Source: Paracyclopina nana (taxonomy: Eukaryota; Arthropoda; Copepoda; Cyclopoida; Cyclopettidae). From it: 64,000 nucleotides of DNA. The translations under genes and the position numbers were made by a program. The notes under the pieces are model-generated. The model saw nothing but the letters and a program-made list of their open reading frames with translations. It made no database searches and was not told the DNA's origin. Below are positions 10,803-23,578 of the stretch, one piece after another; the stretch's first letter is position 1, and each line of letters starts with the position of its first letter. The DNA lies in assembly GCA_019096065.1 (NCBI GenBank), contig JAGUCH010000001.1, forward strand, positions 4,402,001 through 4,466,000. Reading direction: 5' to 3'.

Positions 10803-13055
10803 TAACAAAGAACTGAAAGGGCTGGGACAACTGAAGTTCAACTAATAACAAAGTTAGATCTACGTATAGAGCAATAGTTTTGACTTTTTTGCACGATACT
10901 TAATGGGAAACTTCAGTTTGGTCAATGTGCAAAGCGAGCTTCAAATTCCCCCTATTTTTCAAAGGCACGAGGGTCACTTTTAGTCCATCGATTTTGGGAC
11001 AGAAAAAGGGGTCGACGCATGGGTAAATAGCATCTTTTTGCTGCTTTCGTCGTTTGTGCTAAGCGCCTGCTGCAACAATATACACTCAAGTTTCAATTAT
11101 GCATTGTCCTTGGTATGGAAGTGAAAACCGAGCTGAAATGGTAAGCAAACATTGGCTTGCCAAAATGCAATGTGGGAAAACCGACTAAGTTGGAAACTTT
11201 TGAACCAACAAATTGGTTCAAGGAGAGAAAGCTAGAAAAAGGGGGAAAAGTTTGCACCTTTTACCTTGATGACATAGCTCTGGCGCGCGAGGAGTGGATC
11301 AAGCGAAGAAAAGTTCATCAATTTTGGCGCTAAAAGATGCTCGGGCTAACTTTTTCTAAATGAAAAAGTTTTTCTTGCTTCCCAATCGATCCTCACGATG
11401 ATGGTAGCCTATTTATTCGGCAGCCTCTAATGAACACCAGACCAATTATTAGATTGGGTTTTTCGCCAGCCAGACAATTTTTCCTTAGTAGCTTTCTATG
11501 TATATAGTAGTGGTAATTTGAAAGCATCCCAAATCCGTGCGAGCTTATCTACAAATGAAATGATTTGAATTTGCGATGACCAATAAAAGAAGAGGAGCTG
11601 GAGGTCTCCGTGAATTATGATCATTTTGGGTGTCTCACATAGATAGTGGATGGGGATTTAGACCCCGAAATTGCTGTCTCCACAATTTTTTCGCCTATAG
11701 GGTGATCCTAATAAATGTGAGTCAACTGCTTCATGTTAGATAACGCTTTTCTCGCGTCGGTCCTATGGCACTATATAGTAATGTAGCCAGCAGTCTTTAG
11801 TGAATCATCCTTCCGTTTTATTATTGCCGATGAAATGGATGAGTTCCACGACGAGAGACCAAAAAATTTGGGCTCGGCTCATCTGCTTTTCCACCTAGAT
11901 TCTATGATGCGTGATAAGGCTCACAATTCAATATAAAGGGTATGATCATCAGTGATGAATGTCATCCTTTTTAAATGGCTTTGTTTAAAGATGCCAAACG
12001 TGTGTCTCCCGACATTAAAGCATTACTGACTTCGATGGTTCACATGGATGAGAAAGCTCGTTTTACAGTGGTTTGGCGTTATCATTTCCTTACCCAATTT
12101 TTTCCTCCGCTACGAGCATCTTTGGATTTCCATAAGAATGGAACGTGAAACGTCTCCCCTTTTTGCCTTTAAAACCACTGTGCATGTAATATTGATGGCT
12201 CGGTGTGAGTCATGAAAGCTGAATTATTTACTCAGAGTATCAACCGAGATTTGGTTCACCGTTGCACTATGGGAGTCATTTTCGGAATGTAAGTTTTGCC
12301 ACTTTTAGGAAAGGCAGCCAAAACACGTGGTCCACAGCATTTTCCCTGTACACGCGTACTCCAATTTTACAGACCCAATTCGAAGCTGGAGTTTATAGCG
12401 AAATTCCTACCATGTACTGCGGGCGAATTTCCGCGTCATTCCTTATGGATGGAAGACCTAGTTTCATTTGAAAAGCCATTTCTTCAGAGCATTAACAGCC
12501 GAACAAAATATGGCTTGAAGAGCAATGACGCATTTCATCAGCTTGACGAGTGGCTGTTAGGCTCTCTTGTACTTGGGAGGAAATTAGTTAGTGGCGAGGC
12601 TAAATATTGACTCTCTGGTAGGAGCTTTCAAACTCAACTTCATCATAAGCGATGATTTGGGCAGAACGGAAAAGTGAGACAGCAACTCTGTATGCTCAAA
12701 GAGGATGAGAATGACGCGCTGGATATTATTTTTGAGCACTTTATCATCAATTTCCTGGCGAGCCATGTGGGTGGTAAAACCACTAAGCTATTGATATTCC
12801 CCAATACCACTCTGGGGCTCTTTGAATCACATAGCAAGCGCGACGTAGGAAGCGCACGCTATGTTGGGAGAAATTAAGGAAATTTTTAGCACCATCTGGC
12901 CAAAATTAACATCTCTCGTTCAAAAGATAAGAAGCACCGCAAGCGTACTTTTCACATACCAGCCGATAATGGCGATGGCAGCATATTTTAATGTGTGTGT
13001 TTTTGCGTGTAAAAAAATGTGAAAAATCACTTTTCACTCTACGAGAGGTTTTGAC
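10803..13055. other. Intergenic, nothing recognised
   Basis: Two short overlapping open frames near 12262-12877 were examined; neither resembles a known domain nor shows a codon pattern different from the background. The rest is AT-rich non-coding sequence. Confidence 0.35.
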
Positions 13056-13387
13056 GTGTATTGTAACCCGTCTAAATCTCGGTGCGCGCGAAAGGGTCTA
13101 GCGATGCGTTACGACGCGTCAAATGTCAGGTGGGAAGAAGAAAGGCAAAAAAGTGGATCTTGGCTCCGACACCATCAATCCAGGGGAAAATGCAGAATCG
13201 TGATGTGTCAAAAGCTGTTGTTTGTTTTTTCCGAAAAAGCGGCAGTAGGACTCGTAGACAGCCGCGAGTAGTCAGCGGTCGTATGTGTAGCAGTAGTCGC
13301 GTTCTTTTGCCGGCGTTGAGCCTTGCGCGCGTCAAGAGCGCTTTACTGCATATCGAACGTGCTCAGAACGAAGTGAACTGAGTAGTC
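13056..13387 (+). promoter_or_regulatory. CpG-rich putative promoter
   Basis: Against AT-rich surroundings this block is dense in CG dinucleotides (several GCGCGC runs, CGACGCG, GTCGCG, TGCGCGCGTC). It ends at an arthropod initiator-like TCAGTT with the A at 13388. There is no clear TATA box and no downstream promoter element at the usual spacing. The overlapping open frames here (13056-13381) look like by-products of the CpG composition rather than genes. Confidence 0.4.
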
Positions 13388-13528
13388 AGTTGTTGGAGAA
13401 CCCTCCGTGAGCCAACATATAGCAGTGCACGTTTTTTCTCAGCTACACATTACACAGTACACCATCTTTTACTTTTGACACTTGCCTTTAGTTGTGTGCT
13501 TCAACGTAATATACACCACATTCTTGAG
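13388..13528 (+). other. Putative non-coding first exon with strong splice donor
   Basis: From the TCAGTT initiator to the donor TTGAG|GTAAGACTT there are 141 nt with no ATG in any frame, as expected of a 5' leader. The next well-supported plus-strand acceptor that leads into a coding exon is at 28967, just before the Toll start codon. I therefore suggest, without proof, that this is the Toll gene's first exon across a 15.4-kb intron. Confidence 0.3.
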
Positions 13529-15480
13529 GTAAGACTTGTCACTGTTGATTAAGTACCCGAAGGGTCATTCGAGCCACAAATCTTTGAGCCCCGATTCTTT
13601 CTAGAAAACTAAATGAGGTTTGGATAATTGTAGCTTTAATTTTAATGATCCTTCTCAATTGATCCGCCGCTTGATTGCCCCCCGCCTCAACAGTCTTCTT
13701 CGGTTTTCATGAGATGGCATCAATTTCCAGAATTGCTCCGGAAATGGCTTGTTTTCTTCGGGGGCTCGGCCACGAAAAAAAGACTCTTTTGGCTATCGTT
13801 CAATGGGAATTTCAGCTCGGTTTCCAATTGATCAAAATCGTTTTCTCGCGTTTTCGCAAGCCAGATTAATCTGAGAAAAAACATCGCTGCAGTAGCAGTT
13901 ATTTGCTGTTTTGTGGTAAAGCCTCTTTAAATTGTGGTATTTTGCCAGTGAACAGTTTTTATTGCCTCATGGTGCATTTTTTACTTGTTGATTGTTTTTG
14001 TTGGCTAATTGTTCCAAAAAAGTCCGCAATTTTGTGGTGGCATGTTGTGTGACTTGGCGCAATAAACATTACTTTATTTAGCCAACGTGGTTTTTTGCAG
14101 CCTCACTTTTGATTTGGGTAAAATTTCCAACTCCGTAGACATTAGACAATAGGCCATAAAATGCATGCACATCTTTTCATGTGTGGCTTTTAACACCTAT
14201 TAAAAGTAAATCTTTTGACATTGTCTGGCTAAATTTCTATCTTATCGAGCCAAGGCTGTTTTTTGGCAGAATTCTTGGGAAAATCTGAGAGAGATGAAAG
14301 AGTCCAATTTTTTATCTAGGGCACAAAGCAGATGACATTTCCATTCATGCCCTGACATTTCTCAAGGTGCAGGAGTTGGACAATGTCACCACATGGAATG
14401 TGTCAAAAGGTGCCCAAACCTTTCAATAATTTTGTTTGCCGAAGATGAGCAATTGCAAACATTCTTGACCCGAGCTTTTTTATCTCGGTTGAAGACATTC
14501 CTCTTCGTCACATGGAATCAACACTTTAGTTGTGCACTTATGAAATTCTTGACATCATTTTTCCTCTGCAGTGTCATGAACATGCTTGACATAACTGTTA
14601 ATGGGATAAGGCTTCAAAAAAATGCACGATGGAAGGGGGCTTTTAGCATAGCTAGACTACTTATTACTATAAGCTGCTTAGCCCAGCAGTTTGATGGAAA
14701 TATCAACAAATGCACACTTTTAACCAAGTTCTTATTATGAATTGGTAATCGATTTCCTCGTCATTTTGGCTCAGGTTTCTCAGCTCAAAATTGCCTTAGA
14801 CACCTGACTCCAAGTGCATTGAGATGAGGTGTTTTAAGAGATTAATGATTAGGCTGGAGCAATTATTGTGTTTCTTGTGAGAAAATAAGAAGTTACACAC
14901 CAACGAAGTTAAGCTTAATGACTTTGGACAGCTTTGCAGTCGAACATAAAGTAGGACAATAACAAGTCAACCCCCAAGTGACCTCCTCAAAGCAGCTGAG
15001 GATATTCATAATCATTTAAAGTTACAGGGTCGCGTGCATACCAAGCAGCTAATGATTTCAGCTTAAAGAGTCGGAAGGAGAAGTTTAGACATTTCTACTA
15101 ATGATCGTTAAGCTATCTTTAACGACCAAATAAAAACTTGCAAACTTCAACATTACCTTCAGGACGCTGCCGAAGCACGAAGGAAGGCAGGGGAAAATTC
15201 AACACATTCGGCTAGATGAATGGCTTCTAGTAGCATATATGCAAAGTAGCCTTAATCACCATCAGGTAGTAGTAGTCGTAGAATTTGTGAGCCATGGTAA
15301 TCCATAGGAAACGGGCGTTCCACGCTTGTTTTTCAGTCGTTAATGCAACATTACGTGCATACCTTACGCAGCTAGCTGTACACTTGTAATGTGTTTAGCA
15401 ATGTCTATTCTTGACTTTTAGCTCGAATTTGACCATTTGTGCGCGAGCAAAGGTGGTCGCAAAAATCCACCATCTCAGAT
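13529..15480. other. Non-coding; possibly the start of a long 5' UTR intron
   Basis: No coding segment was recognised. The 115-residue open frame at 14393-14740 has no domain-like features. The sequence is AT-rich with many short oligo(T) and oligo(A) runs. Confidence 0.35.
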
Positions 15481-16340
15481 AGTTAAAATGTAACAATAGG
15501 AACCCGAAGTCAAGCTGACTGCACTAGATGGCACTGAGTTCAGACGGCTTGACGTCATCAGTGCGCGCGCGTAGTTGACACGTTTAACAAATGAACTGCC
15601 AGATGTGAACTATATTAAAAAGTCAAAAAGAGCCAGCTCCCTCGTACAAAAACGCCACTTTAATAAAATGGGTCAATCTGGATACACTTTTAATTAGTGT
15701 TCTAGCTTGCCCGTAAGCCAGCCCAAAGGCCAGCCTGTAATTTGAGGAAAAGATGGAATTTCAGGAAAGATAGCTCTCTAAATATAGTAAGATGTAAATA
15801 TAATTGGTCAATTTGAATCTTAGACACTACTTAAGCTTGTAAAAATTATACCTTACGAAAAATAATCAAGAAAATAAGGCATTTTGCTCATTCAGACGGC
15901 GCTACGAAGTCAGCAATCAGCCGTCTGAAATCTTATGAGCTTGCCGGTAGGATAAATATGGTACGATTTACGGTTCCCTATACTGTCCTGATGACGAGTC
16001 CATATAGGGTTTTTCGCTCATGAGTAGTCAAATGAAAGATCATCGAGTGGCGAAGCCACGAGTGATCTGGAATTTTACTACGAATGAGCGGAAAACCTTA
16101 TATGGACTCGTCATCAGGACAGTATTGACATTTTTGTCAGCTTCGTGAGGGTCAAAAGTCCCAATAGTACTTTTAAAGGCAAAAAAATGATTAATTTAAC
16201 AATTAAATTTGCCTAAAAACAGATAGCTCGTTTGCAGGTAAAACTTTGCGGTCAATCACGCGCGCGCGTATATTCAGGTTAGCAACACAAAAGCTCAGCA
16301 GTCAACAGTCACTGCTAAATGCGGTGTCATTTCAATAGAT
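15481..16340. repeat. Foldback cluster with (GC)n-containing arms
   Basis: A GCGCGCGCGTAGTTGAC segment near 15563 is roughly mirrored by the complement of a segment near 16260 (GCGCGCGCGTGATTGAC on the other strand), giving loose inverted arms about 700 bp apart. A small CAGACGGC/GCCGTCTG hairpin lies at about 15894-15927 and a cAMP-response-like TGACGTCA at 15549-15556. AGATGGC(A/G)CT occurs near both edges. This looks like an old compound non-autonomous element; I could not define its ends or a target duplication. Confidence 0.35.
15980..16125. repeat. 146-bp nested perfect-arm hairpin
   Basis: The outer 26 bp (ATACTGTCCTGATGACGAGT onward) pair exactly with 16100-16125; pairing continues with a few mismatches to about 16029/16077. 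Inside lies a second hairpin, AGATCA...GTGGC-GAA-GCCAC...TGATCT, at 16038-16069. Near-exact arms imply a young insertion or a conserved structured RNA. Confidence 0.75.
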
Positions 16341-16392
16341 GGCGCTTTTACATGCAATTTTAAATCACACATCAGAGCTAGCCTTTAAAAGT

Positions 16393-16462
16393 GCTCTGGT
16401 GGCATAGTGGTAGTGTACAGGCCTTTCACTCAATAGACCCAGGTTCGAATCCTGGTGATGTC
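16393..16462 (+). pseudogene. Degenerate tRNA-like sequence (Glu-like, anticodon position TTC); tRNA pseudogene or SINE head
   Basis: An intact A box (TGGCATAGTGGT, 16400-16411) and B box (GGTTCGAATCC, 16442-16452) are at normal spacing. The D stem (with wobbles) and the five-pair T stem (CCAGG/CCTGG) form. The acceptor stem and the anticodon stem do not pair, so it cannot be a working tRNA. It is followed directly by a run of eight T (16463-16470), a polymerase III terminator. With both promoter boxes and a terminator, it may still be transcribed. It lies beside the foldback cluster, which suggests a mobile origin. Confidence 0.55.
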
Positions 16463-16470
16463 TTTTTTTT

Positions 16471-19400
16471 AATTGAAGACGAAATCTCAAGTCGTCAACC
16501 GTACAATAATGGATATTATTTCTTCACATGTGATGAAAAAAAGCTCATTATTGTAAGGTAGATGCGAGCGCACGCCAAATCTCAGCAAAATACGAGGATT
16601 TTCGCTTCACTGCCGTATGTAGTGAACCCACCGCCAAGTTGACAAAAATGCCAAATATCGTATTGTTGCTTCTTTTGTCACTGTTTAACGAGCTGTTAAA
16701 GTAGTTTTCCTAGAGGTGGAAAAAACCGAAGGAGACCAAGCAAAAAATTGTGTTGTTGATGCACTTGTAATCTTGGTACAGTGTGCACCGTGTAAGATAG
16801 CTGCAAAGAGATTGTCTGGATGTGTAATCTGCCACTGTGCAAGTGCTCCATCATTTTGCCACCCTTACACAGAGAAAGATGAAGTAACACACCAATCTGG
16901 GGTGGTAGTACAGCATGTTCCAAAATCGATCTGCCATATAATTAAGTGAGAATCTTACTATACGTACCCCTTTATCCCCAAAACGAATCAACCACAGCAG
17001 CTCTACATATAGCAAGCTTGCTGCTTCATTAATTTGTTCATTTGCCAGGAAGGAAGAGTTTTGGCCAAAAATGACCACTTTTATGGCTCTTTCCTGCTTA
17101 TTAAAACAAGATGAGCTCTCCTCCTAGAGCTGCCTTGGCATAAATTGGCCATCTTTTTAACAGCATACGAAGTAGCTCGTGGATTTTCTTTATTACTCTT
17201 CTGCGCCCAACTTTTTTGTCAAAAAGACTCCACTATAATACTTTGGCTATAAAGGAAAGAGAGGGTATCCAATGACATGCTAAAGTTGGCTAACTGAGCA
17301 CTGTGGGAATAGGGTTGGTTGCATTTGATCTCATCATAGAATACCTGCTTTTTTGCTTCATGCCTCAATAGTATCTCTACTGAAATGATATCTAGGTCTG
17401 ATATTGAGGGCTCAAACATAAGAAATGAGGTTTAGCAGCCAAATTGGGAAAACTTTTGTCCCCGATCTGTTGCAGTCCACACTATGTCTTCTTTAGATAC
17501 TCCAACACCCCTCTTTTATACGAGAGCATAGCTGGGCGAATTGCAAGAGCTTATGCTAGCCATGGTGGTGAGAGAAGAAAGTTTCTTCTCCCTTGAAGGG
17601 ATCGGATGAGTCGCTTCGAGTTGGGGCTGTGAAGCTAGGAAATCTCCTTTTGGAGATCCTTAGAAGCATTATTTGCAACATTATAGTTGACATGGATTTG
17701 CCGTTTGTTGCCCACGAATTCCAGCTCTCACTACTTTTGCTGAAATTCGAGAGCCGTCCCAACCAGAAATTTTCCCCAGTTTTCTGAAAGTTAATGTAAC
17801 GTGTTAGCACTCCTTCGTTTTACCCAGGTTGAGTTTATGTCGTTATGTAACATTAACTTCCATGACACCTATGTAAAAAAATTGGAAAAAAGCGAATGTG
17901 ACAAGGAAAACGGGTGTTTTCGATTTTACCTTGGTGGCAAGGTAGTTAATGTTACATAATGACTAAAACTCAATGTTGATAAAACGTATATGTTTCACTA
18001 AGTGTTTTTTTGCCGTATGAGGGCTCAGAATTTCTGGTTGGGGTAAATCCCCTCGGAAAACCAATGCACTATGAGAGTTTGACCCAGAAATATTTTGGCT
18101 CCATGACAATTTGGAGGATGGCTTTTTGCAGTTTTTGGCACACTGTGTGACATGTCTGCACAACAGTGCGTGGTGTTTTGTCACTGACATGAGAAACCAG
18201 CCACAAATTGGAGGCACTCCAAGATCAGCCTCATTGTTATTTGGGAGAGACTTAGCTTAACTTTTCCTCCACCCACCATATTGTTAAGAAAGGCTTAAAA
18301 AGGGAAAAGCCTGGAAGAATCATTATTGGAAGCATGCAGTCGTGTGCTGGAGGGTACATTTACTGAAGCTGCTTGATGAAAATTATTTTTACCTCGAGAA
18401 GAGTAACTGTAATGCCTTTCTGAAGCAAAAATGGCGCGAAAAAATACTTTTGTGCACAAAGATCATCTCGTAGCTTTCTTGCCTGACCCAAAATGAAAAA
18501 GTTCCATGACAAGCCTTTCATTCTGGGGAGAAATGATAAGAAAAGTTGGTCAACTCATATTAGAGCAATGTCAACTTTTGGGGATTTTCATAAAAGAAGG
18601 CTCAGACAAAGGGCTGTATATAAAAGAAAACATATTGGCCCAAAGATAGGCAGCTGAGGTCTTGATAATTCAGGCTAATGAAGTCGACTGTTTGCAGTAA
18701 ACAGTGCGTCTCCCATATTAAGCGCAATATTTGCGCACACTCATATTTGATCGAGACTAGTAGTAATGGCCTGAAGGACTCATCAATGCAGCAAAGTGAG
18801 CAAGAAACTGCATCATTCACTGCAAAAAGATGATGATGGCCTTGCCTCTTTGTTTTTGTCAACACAACAGCAGCAAGCAGGCTTTATATTGGTCGACCTC
18901 AATTATGTGTAGCGGTCAGTGGCAAACTTTACTCCTTTCTTGAGGCCGCCGAGGCCAACGATTATATGGGTGACGTGATGTTTGCACAGTGAGGAAACTT
19001 TCCTCGTCAGTGGATATGAAATGAGGATCATTCCGCTGCGCACTTTGTGATAGGCTTTATCCACACTGTGTGAGGGGGCTATATGTACAAGCTGCAACTT
19101 TTTGGCCTAATGGACTAAGCCTCTATATGAGGCTGCAACATTTTTCGCGAGGTCGCCCAATGTCCTCCATTACTGGGGAAATGGCACATCCATTGCAATT
19201 GCTTGCCTACTTGGCCACACTTTATGTAGTCGAGGGAACGACAACCGTCAGGCCTTTTTTATTATTTGCGCGAACACGAAAAATGAAGCACCATGCTACG
19301 AAAACCTAGGCATTTTTTGGTAGGCAGAGCAGAACTAATTCAATGACTGCAGCATCCCCTTTTAAGTTACTCGTCTTGATTACACAATGCAGAGAGAGCA

Positions 19401-22400
19401 GAAATCCTCTTCTTTAAAAGAGGTATTTTATCTCCATTTTAACAATATATACTATTCTCTGGCCAAAATAGCAGCACAATACATTTACGTTCGAAAGTAT
19501 GCCTGAGTACCATAATGTAACTCAATATGTTGGGTTACTCTCATGTGCTCCATCTTGGATGTGTGTCAAGCAATATAATCTGGTAGAAACATTCATATAT
19601 AGAAGGATATACACTTAACCGTGCATGTTGTTGACCTTGGCTTTCCAATTTCCGTGCAACTCTACTTCTATAGTATTTTCTGTGGTGTGATGATGAAATT
19701 TCACGGCCCAAGCGTTCTCTATGGCTGGCTATCATCAGTTCTCTATGCTACATATACATATCTGATGATTATGCAGCATTTTATCAATAGCATCACCGAG
19801 AGACTTCACAGGCAGAAAAAACGTATCAATCATCGCATGGCGTCGAGTCGACTTTGAAGTGATTTTTTTCTGCAATCATTACAACTTGTTGCAGAAGAGC
19901 AACATCATTTGTAGTTTAGTAAAAGATTGCTTGAATCATAAATCTCAAAGTGACATTGACTGCCAAGTTGCCGAGTAATTTCCTATCGAGATGAGTTTGT
20001 TAGAAACATGCACTACAACTACTTGTAGTACATGTAGTAGGTTATTGTGTTTCAGAGGAATTTCATGTGATTGGCCTTCAAATGGCACACACATGAAAAA
20101 GAACTTCCCTTACAAATGGAATTTTTGGGCATTTTTGCTTGTTTGGATTAGCAAACAATAGGAGGAAAAGTTCTTGCAGGATGAGCATTTTGATTGATGT
20201 AGCCCACAGTGCAAATGTAGACATCTTGAGCCTCCTGATGCATCTTGCGACGGTTGTTGTGCATCGTTGTTACAGCAGGAATAATTCCATATGCCACAGC
20301 ATATGCTCTAAGTTAACAAGACCGAAAAAAGGCACACATACGTATAGCACACAATTACCAAAATTACAGCTGAATTTTATTTCAGCCCTGACCCTCCGCA
20401 TGGATGATAACGAGTATAAGAAAGAACGAAATAATGATCTCGATTATTGATGACATGTTAGCGCCCATAAAATTATACTACACAGTCCTTGAGGGAGAGC
20501 AAGCTAAAAAATACCCCCCAATTTTCATTCCATCTGGAATATGCCCATTATGAGAGATTTTGCTGAAAATGCAAATCTTCATCCTCAGCAGGCCTTGAGA
20601 AGATAAGGAAAAAGTGATTTTTGGAGCCTCCACATTCTTGGGATCAAGTAAAAGGATGAGTACTACAGTAGCGTACAAACATATAGTCGTCACTATTCCG
20701 GTGCCAAAGTTGATGTTCACAGCCGAAAAAACACATTCTTCCCCAATATTTGGCCAAGCGGAAAATCAGTTAGACACGAAATATTGTTTACATGTCAGCG
20801 CAGAAAGAAACATGGTAAACTAAAGTCATATATGCAGCTAAAATGGGCTGCAACATGGCGAATTTTTGCTCCTTTCGTGCTGCTTGTCTCATATAGCGCC
20901 GCTTTAAAAAGCATTTGTACAAAATGTCCAAAAGTGACAGGAATTTAGCATAGCAGAAGCGAAATTTTGCACCCACTTGTGATGATGAGTTTACTCTCTG
21001 AGAAAGAAAGAAGCAACTTCGACTAGTTTTCATTAGCAACGGTACACAGGTGTTGTGCGTAATCTAGAGAGAGCTGTTATATATTCAGTTTTTATGTACT
21101 AACACAGCACCCCCACTCACTACGCACCACTATTTTCTGCACTGCTGGAAAAAATGTCTCATTTTTCCCATTTTCCCATGATATGCTATAGCATCTAGTA
21201 TATCTACAAAGAAAGACGGCCAGGGGTTGTTTAGCTTCTACCTCAGGGGGCGATGGGAACTGGAAGTAAATACAAAATATGATGAATTGGGGTCACCCAC
21301 GAGCAAAATTTGGCGAATAATGACCAGAAACTTGAGAGCTCTCCTGACAGCTTCCATAGAAATGGAGAGAGCTCATTAATTCAGGCTAACCTCAAACACG
21401 TGCGTACAGATGATGTTGGTTTCAAAAATAATGGCAGAGGCTGAAGTTTGCAGGCTGTGTGTGATTTTTTGAGATTGAGAAAAGATTAAAAACAATAATC
21501 CTAAGAGCCTCTCTCAGCTGTTGTGTGATGCAACAACAGATGATGATGCTTTTTACAATTGCTATCTACCCCAAGCATCACCAGATTTCCAGTCCTCCTC
21601 ATTCTCGCAGATTCTGTTTCTATTTGCCCTCATTGAATATGAGAGGTGAGTTTGCACAGTGTGTGTATAGTAAATAATAGAGGAGGCGGGACACGAAAAT
21701 AATTGCGCTCTTTCATGCATCATTGAACTTGGGAAAATCCTGCTGATATTTTCAATTAGCCCGAGCATGAAAGCTGATGCTATTTTTACATTCGAAAATG
21801 CTACAAATTAAAAAAACTTTTCAGCAGCAGGTTGAGCATTTCCATCAAAAACCATGATCTGTCAATTTTTTCCCCATATCTAGATCCATTTGGTCAAATA
21901 GACTTCCCCTACTCAGCTCTTCGCATTTGTGTCACCTCCCATCAGATGCCAGCCAAATGTTGGCCCACTTTTTGTCCATATACAACTACTACTACTTCTT
22001 CGTGCAGTGATTGTCATCATGCGAGAGGGCTTTTCGCTAAAGAAAGCTTTTTTTCAGCAGCAGTGCTCCTCACTATGCCACGAGTATTAATGGAGACTAG
22101 ACACTTCAGACAGGCTCGTGATCATTTCCTGCCATCTTTCGCCCATCTTTTTTGCGCACTTCTTCTGCAGCTATACAGGAAAGAGAGCACTTGGTTGTGA
22201 GATTTGTTACTCGAAGAAACATGTCTCTCCAAAGGCGAAAATGGGTGACCTGAATAGTTAGCCTAAAATGAAGATAGGCGCGCGTGGGAACAATTGCCAA
22301 GCGTATACCATATCGACGAGTGGTTAAAGTGGGCCTTTTTATCTTTAAAATATGGATATGTGCCGTTCTTTTCTTGATCTCAAGGATCATCCATCAATGT

Positions 22401-23157
22401 TTTGATGATGCACTCAAGTAAAGCTGATTATTGTCTCGTTCTCGCGCGCTTAGCTGGATCTAAGATCTATCTTCCATATTCTCCACTCAAAGTAACCCAC
22501 TCAGGTTTTTTCTTCCTGGCTGTTTTTCACAGCTCACAATGTTTGTTTGCTACTTGCTGACCCGTAAGACCTAAATACTCAATGGATGCAAAAAAGCAGT
22601 TTAATAGAGCTTGATCAATTGCTCTCAGGTCTTGCTAGAAAGGGCCTTAACAGTGGTGCACTCACCAAAAGCTGTTGTCTAGACTCCGGGTCCTAAGGCC
22701 TTTAATGTTGACCCTTGTCATATGTTTCAAGAATATATTGCTGTTGAAAAAAGCCCTGACCATTTCGTCAAATGATGTCCATTTCCTTGGGCTTTCTCAG
22801 TTTGCTCCAATTCATTGTTATCGCGGATATTGCTGCCTATTTCAATCAGGACAAATACCAGCAGTGCTATCTATGGAAATATCTATGGAAATGTCTGAGG
22901 CAAGTCACTTGAGCTGCCCCTTGAATGACTAGCTGCCCGGAAGTGCAGTTGAGTATCGATCCTATTTATCGGAAATGCGAGTAAAAAGCGTCAGAAGCGT
23001 TCTTTAGTCCATTCAGCGCTAAATTGGACCGTGAAAGTGGATCCCTTTTGTTCTTTGATTCAATGCACCAGTTACTTGGTAGGGGGGGCAATTTTCGTCT
23101 GCACTCTCTCGATCATTCGTCTCTATATAAAGGCCAGAGTAAAAAAAGCAGATATCA
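16471..23157. other. Non-coding stretch with two small inverted repeats
   Basis: No gene was recognised. The open frames here are short and anonymous. At 17829-17857 and 17945-17973 there is an inverted repeat (TTGAGTTT...TTATGTAACATTAAC) with an 87-bp spacer, a probable small foldback relic; a related GTTAATGTAAC occurs just upstream. A 12-bp hairpin with one mismatch lies at 20007-20034 (CATGCACTACAA and its complement). Confidence 0.4.
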
Positions 23158-23160
23158 ATG

Positions 23161-23286
23161 GTTGCGCTATATTTCCTCTGGTTGCTAATCAGTTGCCAGA
23201 TAGCGCAACGATGTTGATACCAGAGGAAAGTCAGCGCCGCACAGCTGAGCTGACTTTGAAAGCTCAGTCGTAGTAATTTCTGAGCT
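23161..23286. repeat. Chain of interleaved inverted repeats (pseudoknot-like layout)
   Basis: Arm A GTTGCGCTAT (23161-23170) pairs with 23200-23209. Arm B TTTCCTCTGGT (23172-23182) pairs with 23219-23229, so the order is A-B-A'-B'. Two further hairpins follow: AAAGTCAGC/GCTGACTTT (23227-23257) and AGCTCAG/CTGAGCT (23261-23286). Each match is exact. Four exact pairings in 130 bp is unlikely by chance in AT-rich DNA, but whether it is RNA, a protein-binding array or a transposon end is unknown. Confidence 0.5.
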
Positions 23287-23578
23287 CTTATCAGGGCTGG
23301 GAAACGATCACAAGGCCAATAAAAGAAGTAGCTCGAGACAGACAAAAGGAGAATAATCTTGAGCACACTGCGACATCCATAAAGGCCACAATCCCAGGCC
23401 GCAATCTCACGGTTGAGTAAAGACTCGAGCTGGTCACCAAAATAGCCTTGTCGACACGGTGATGTCGTTTTTTACTCGTTGTCTTATGCTTGCTGTTGTG
23501 TAGGGAGTTCTTTTCATCAAAATTCCTCCCTTTCTTTTTTCAGGTATGCAATTCACGTGAGACTGCATCTTTTTCATA

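Noticed and set aside
10534-10851. 105-residue minus-strand frame overlapping the 10.2-kb transposon
   Set aside because: It runs through the element's terminal repeat into flanking DNA, so it cannot be a transposase or a host gene of that element.
11690-12200. Possible decayed transposase segment
   Set aside because: Short stretches looked coding-like when read by eye, but no conserved catalytic motif, inverted ends or duplication could be found.
15980-16125. Possible hammerhead ribozyme (CTGATGA is present in the hairpin arm)
   Set aside because: The second conserved box, GAAA after stem II, is missing, and the motif is simply buried in a long perfect stem on both strands.
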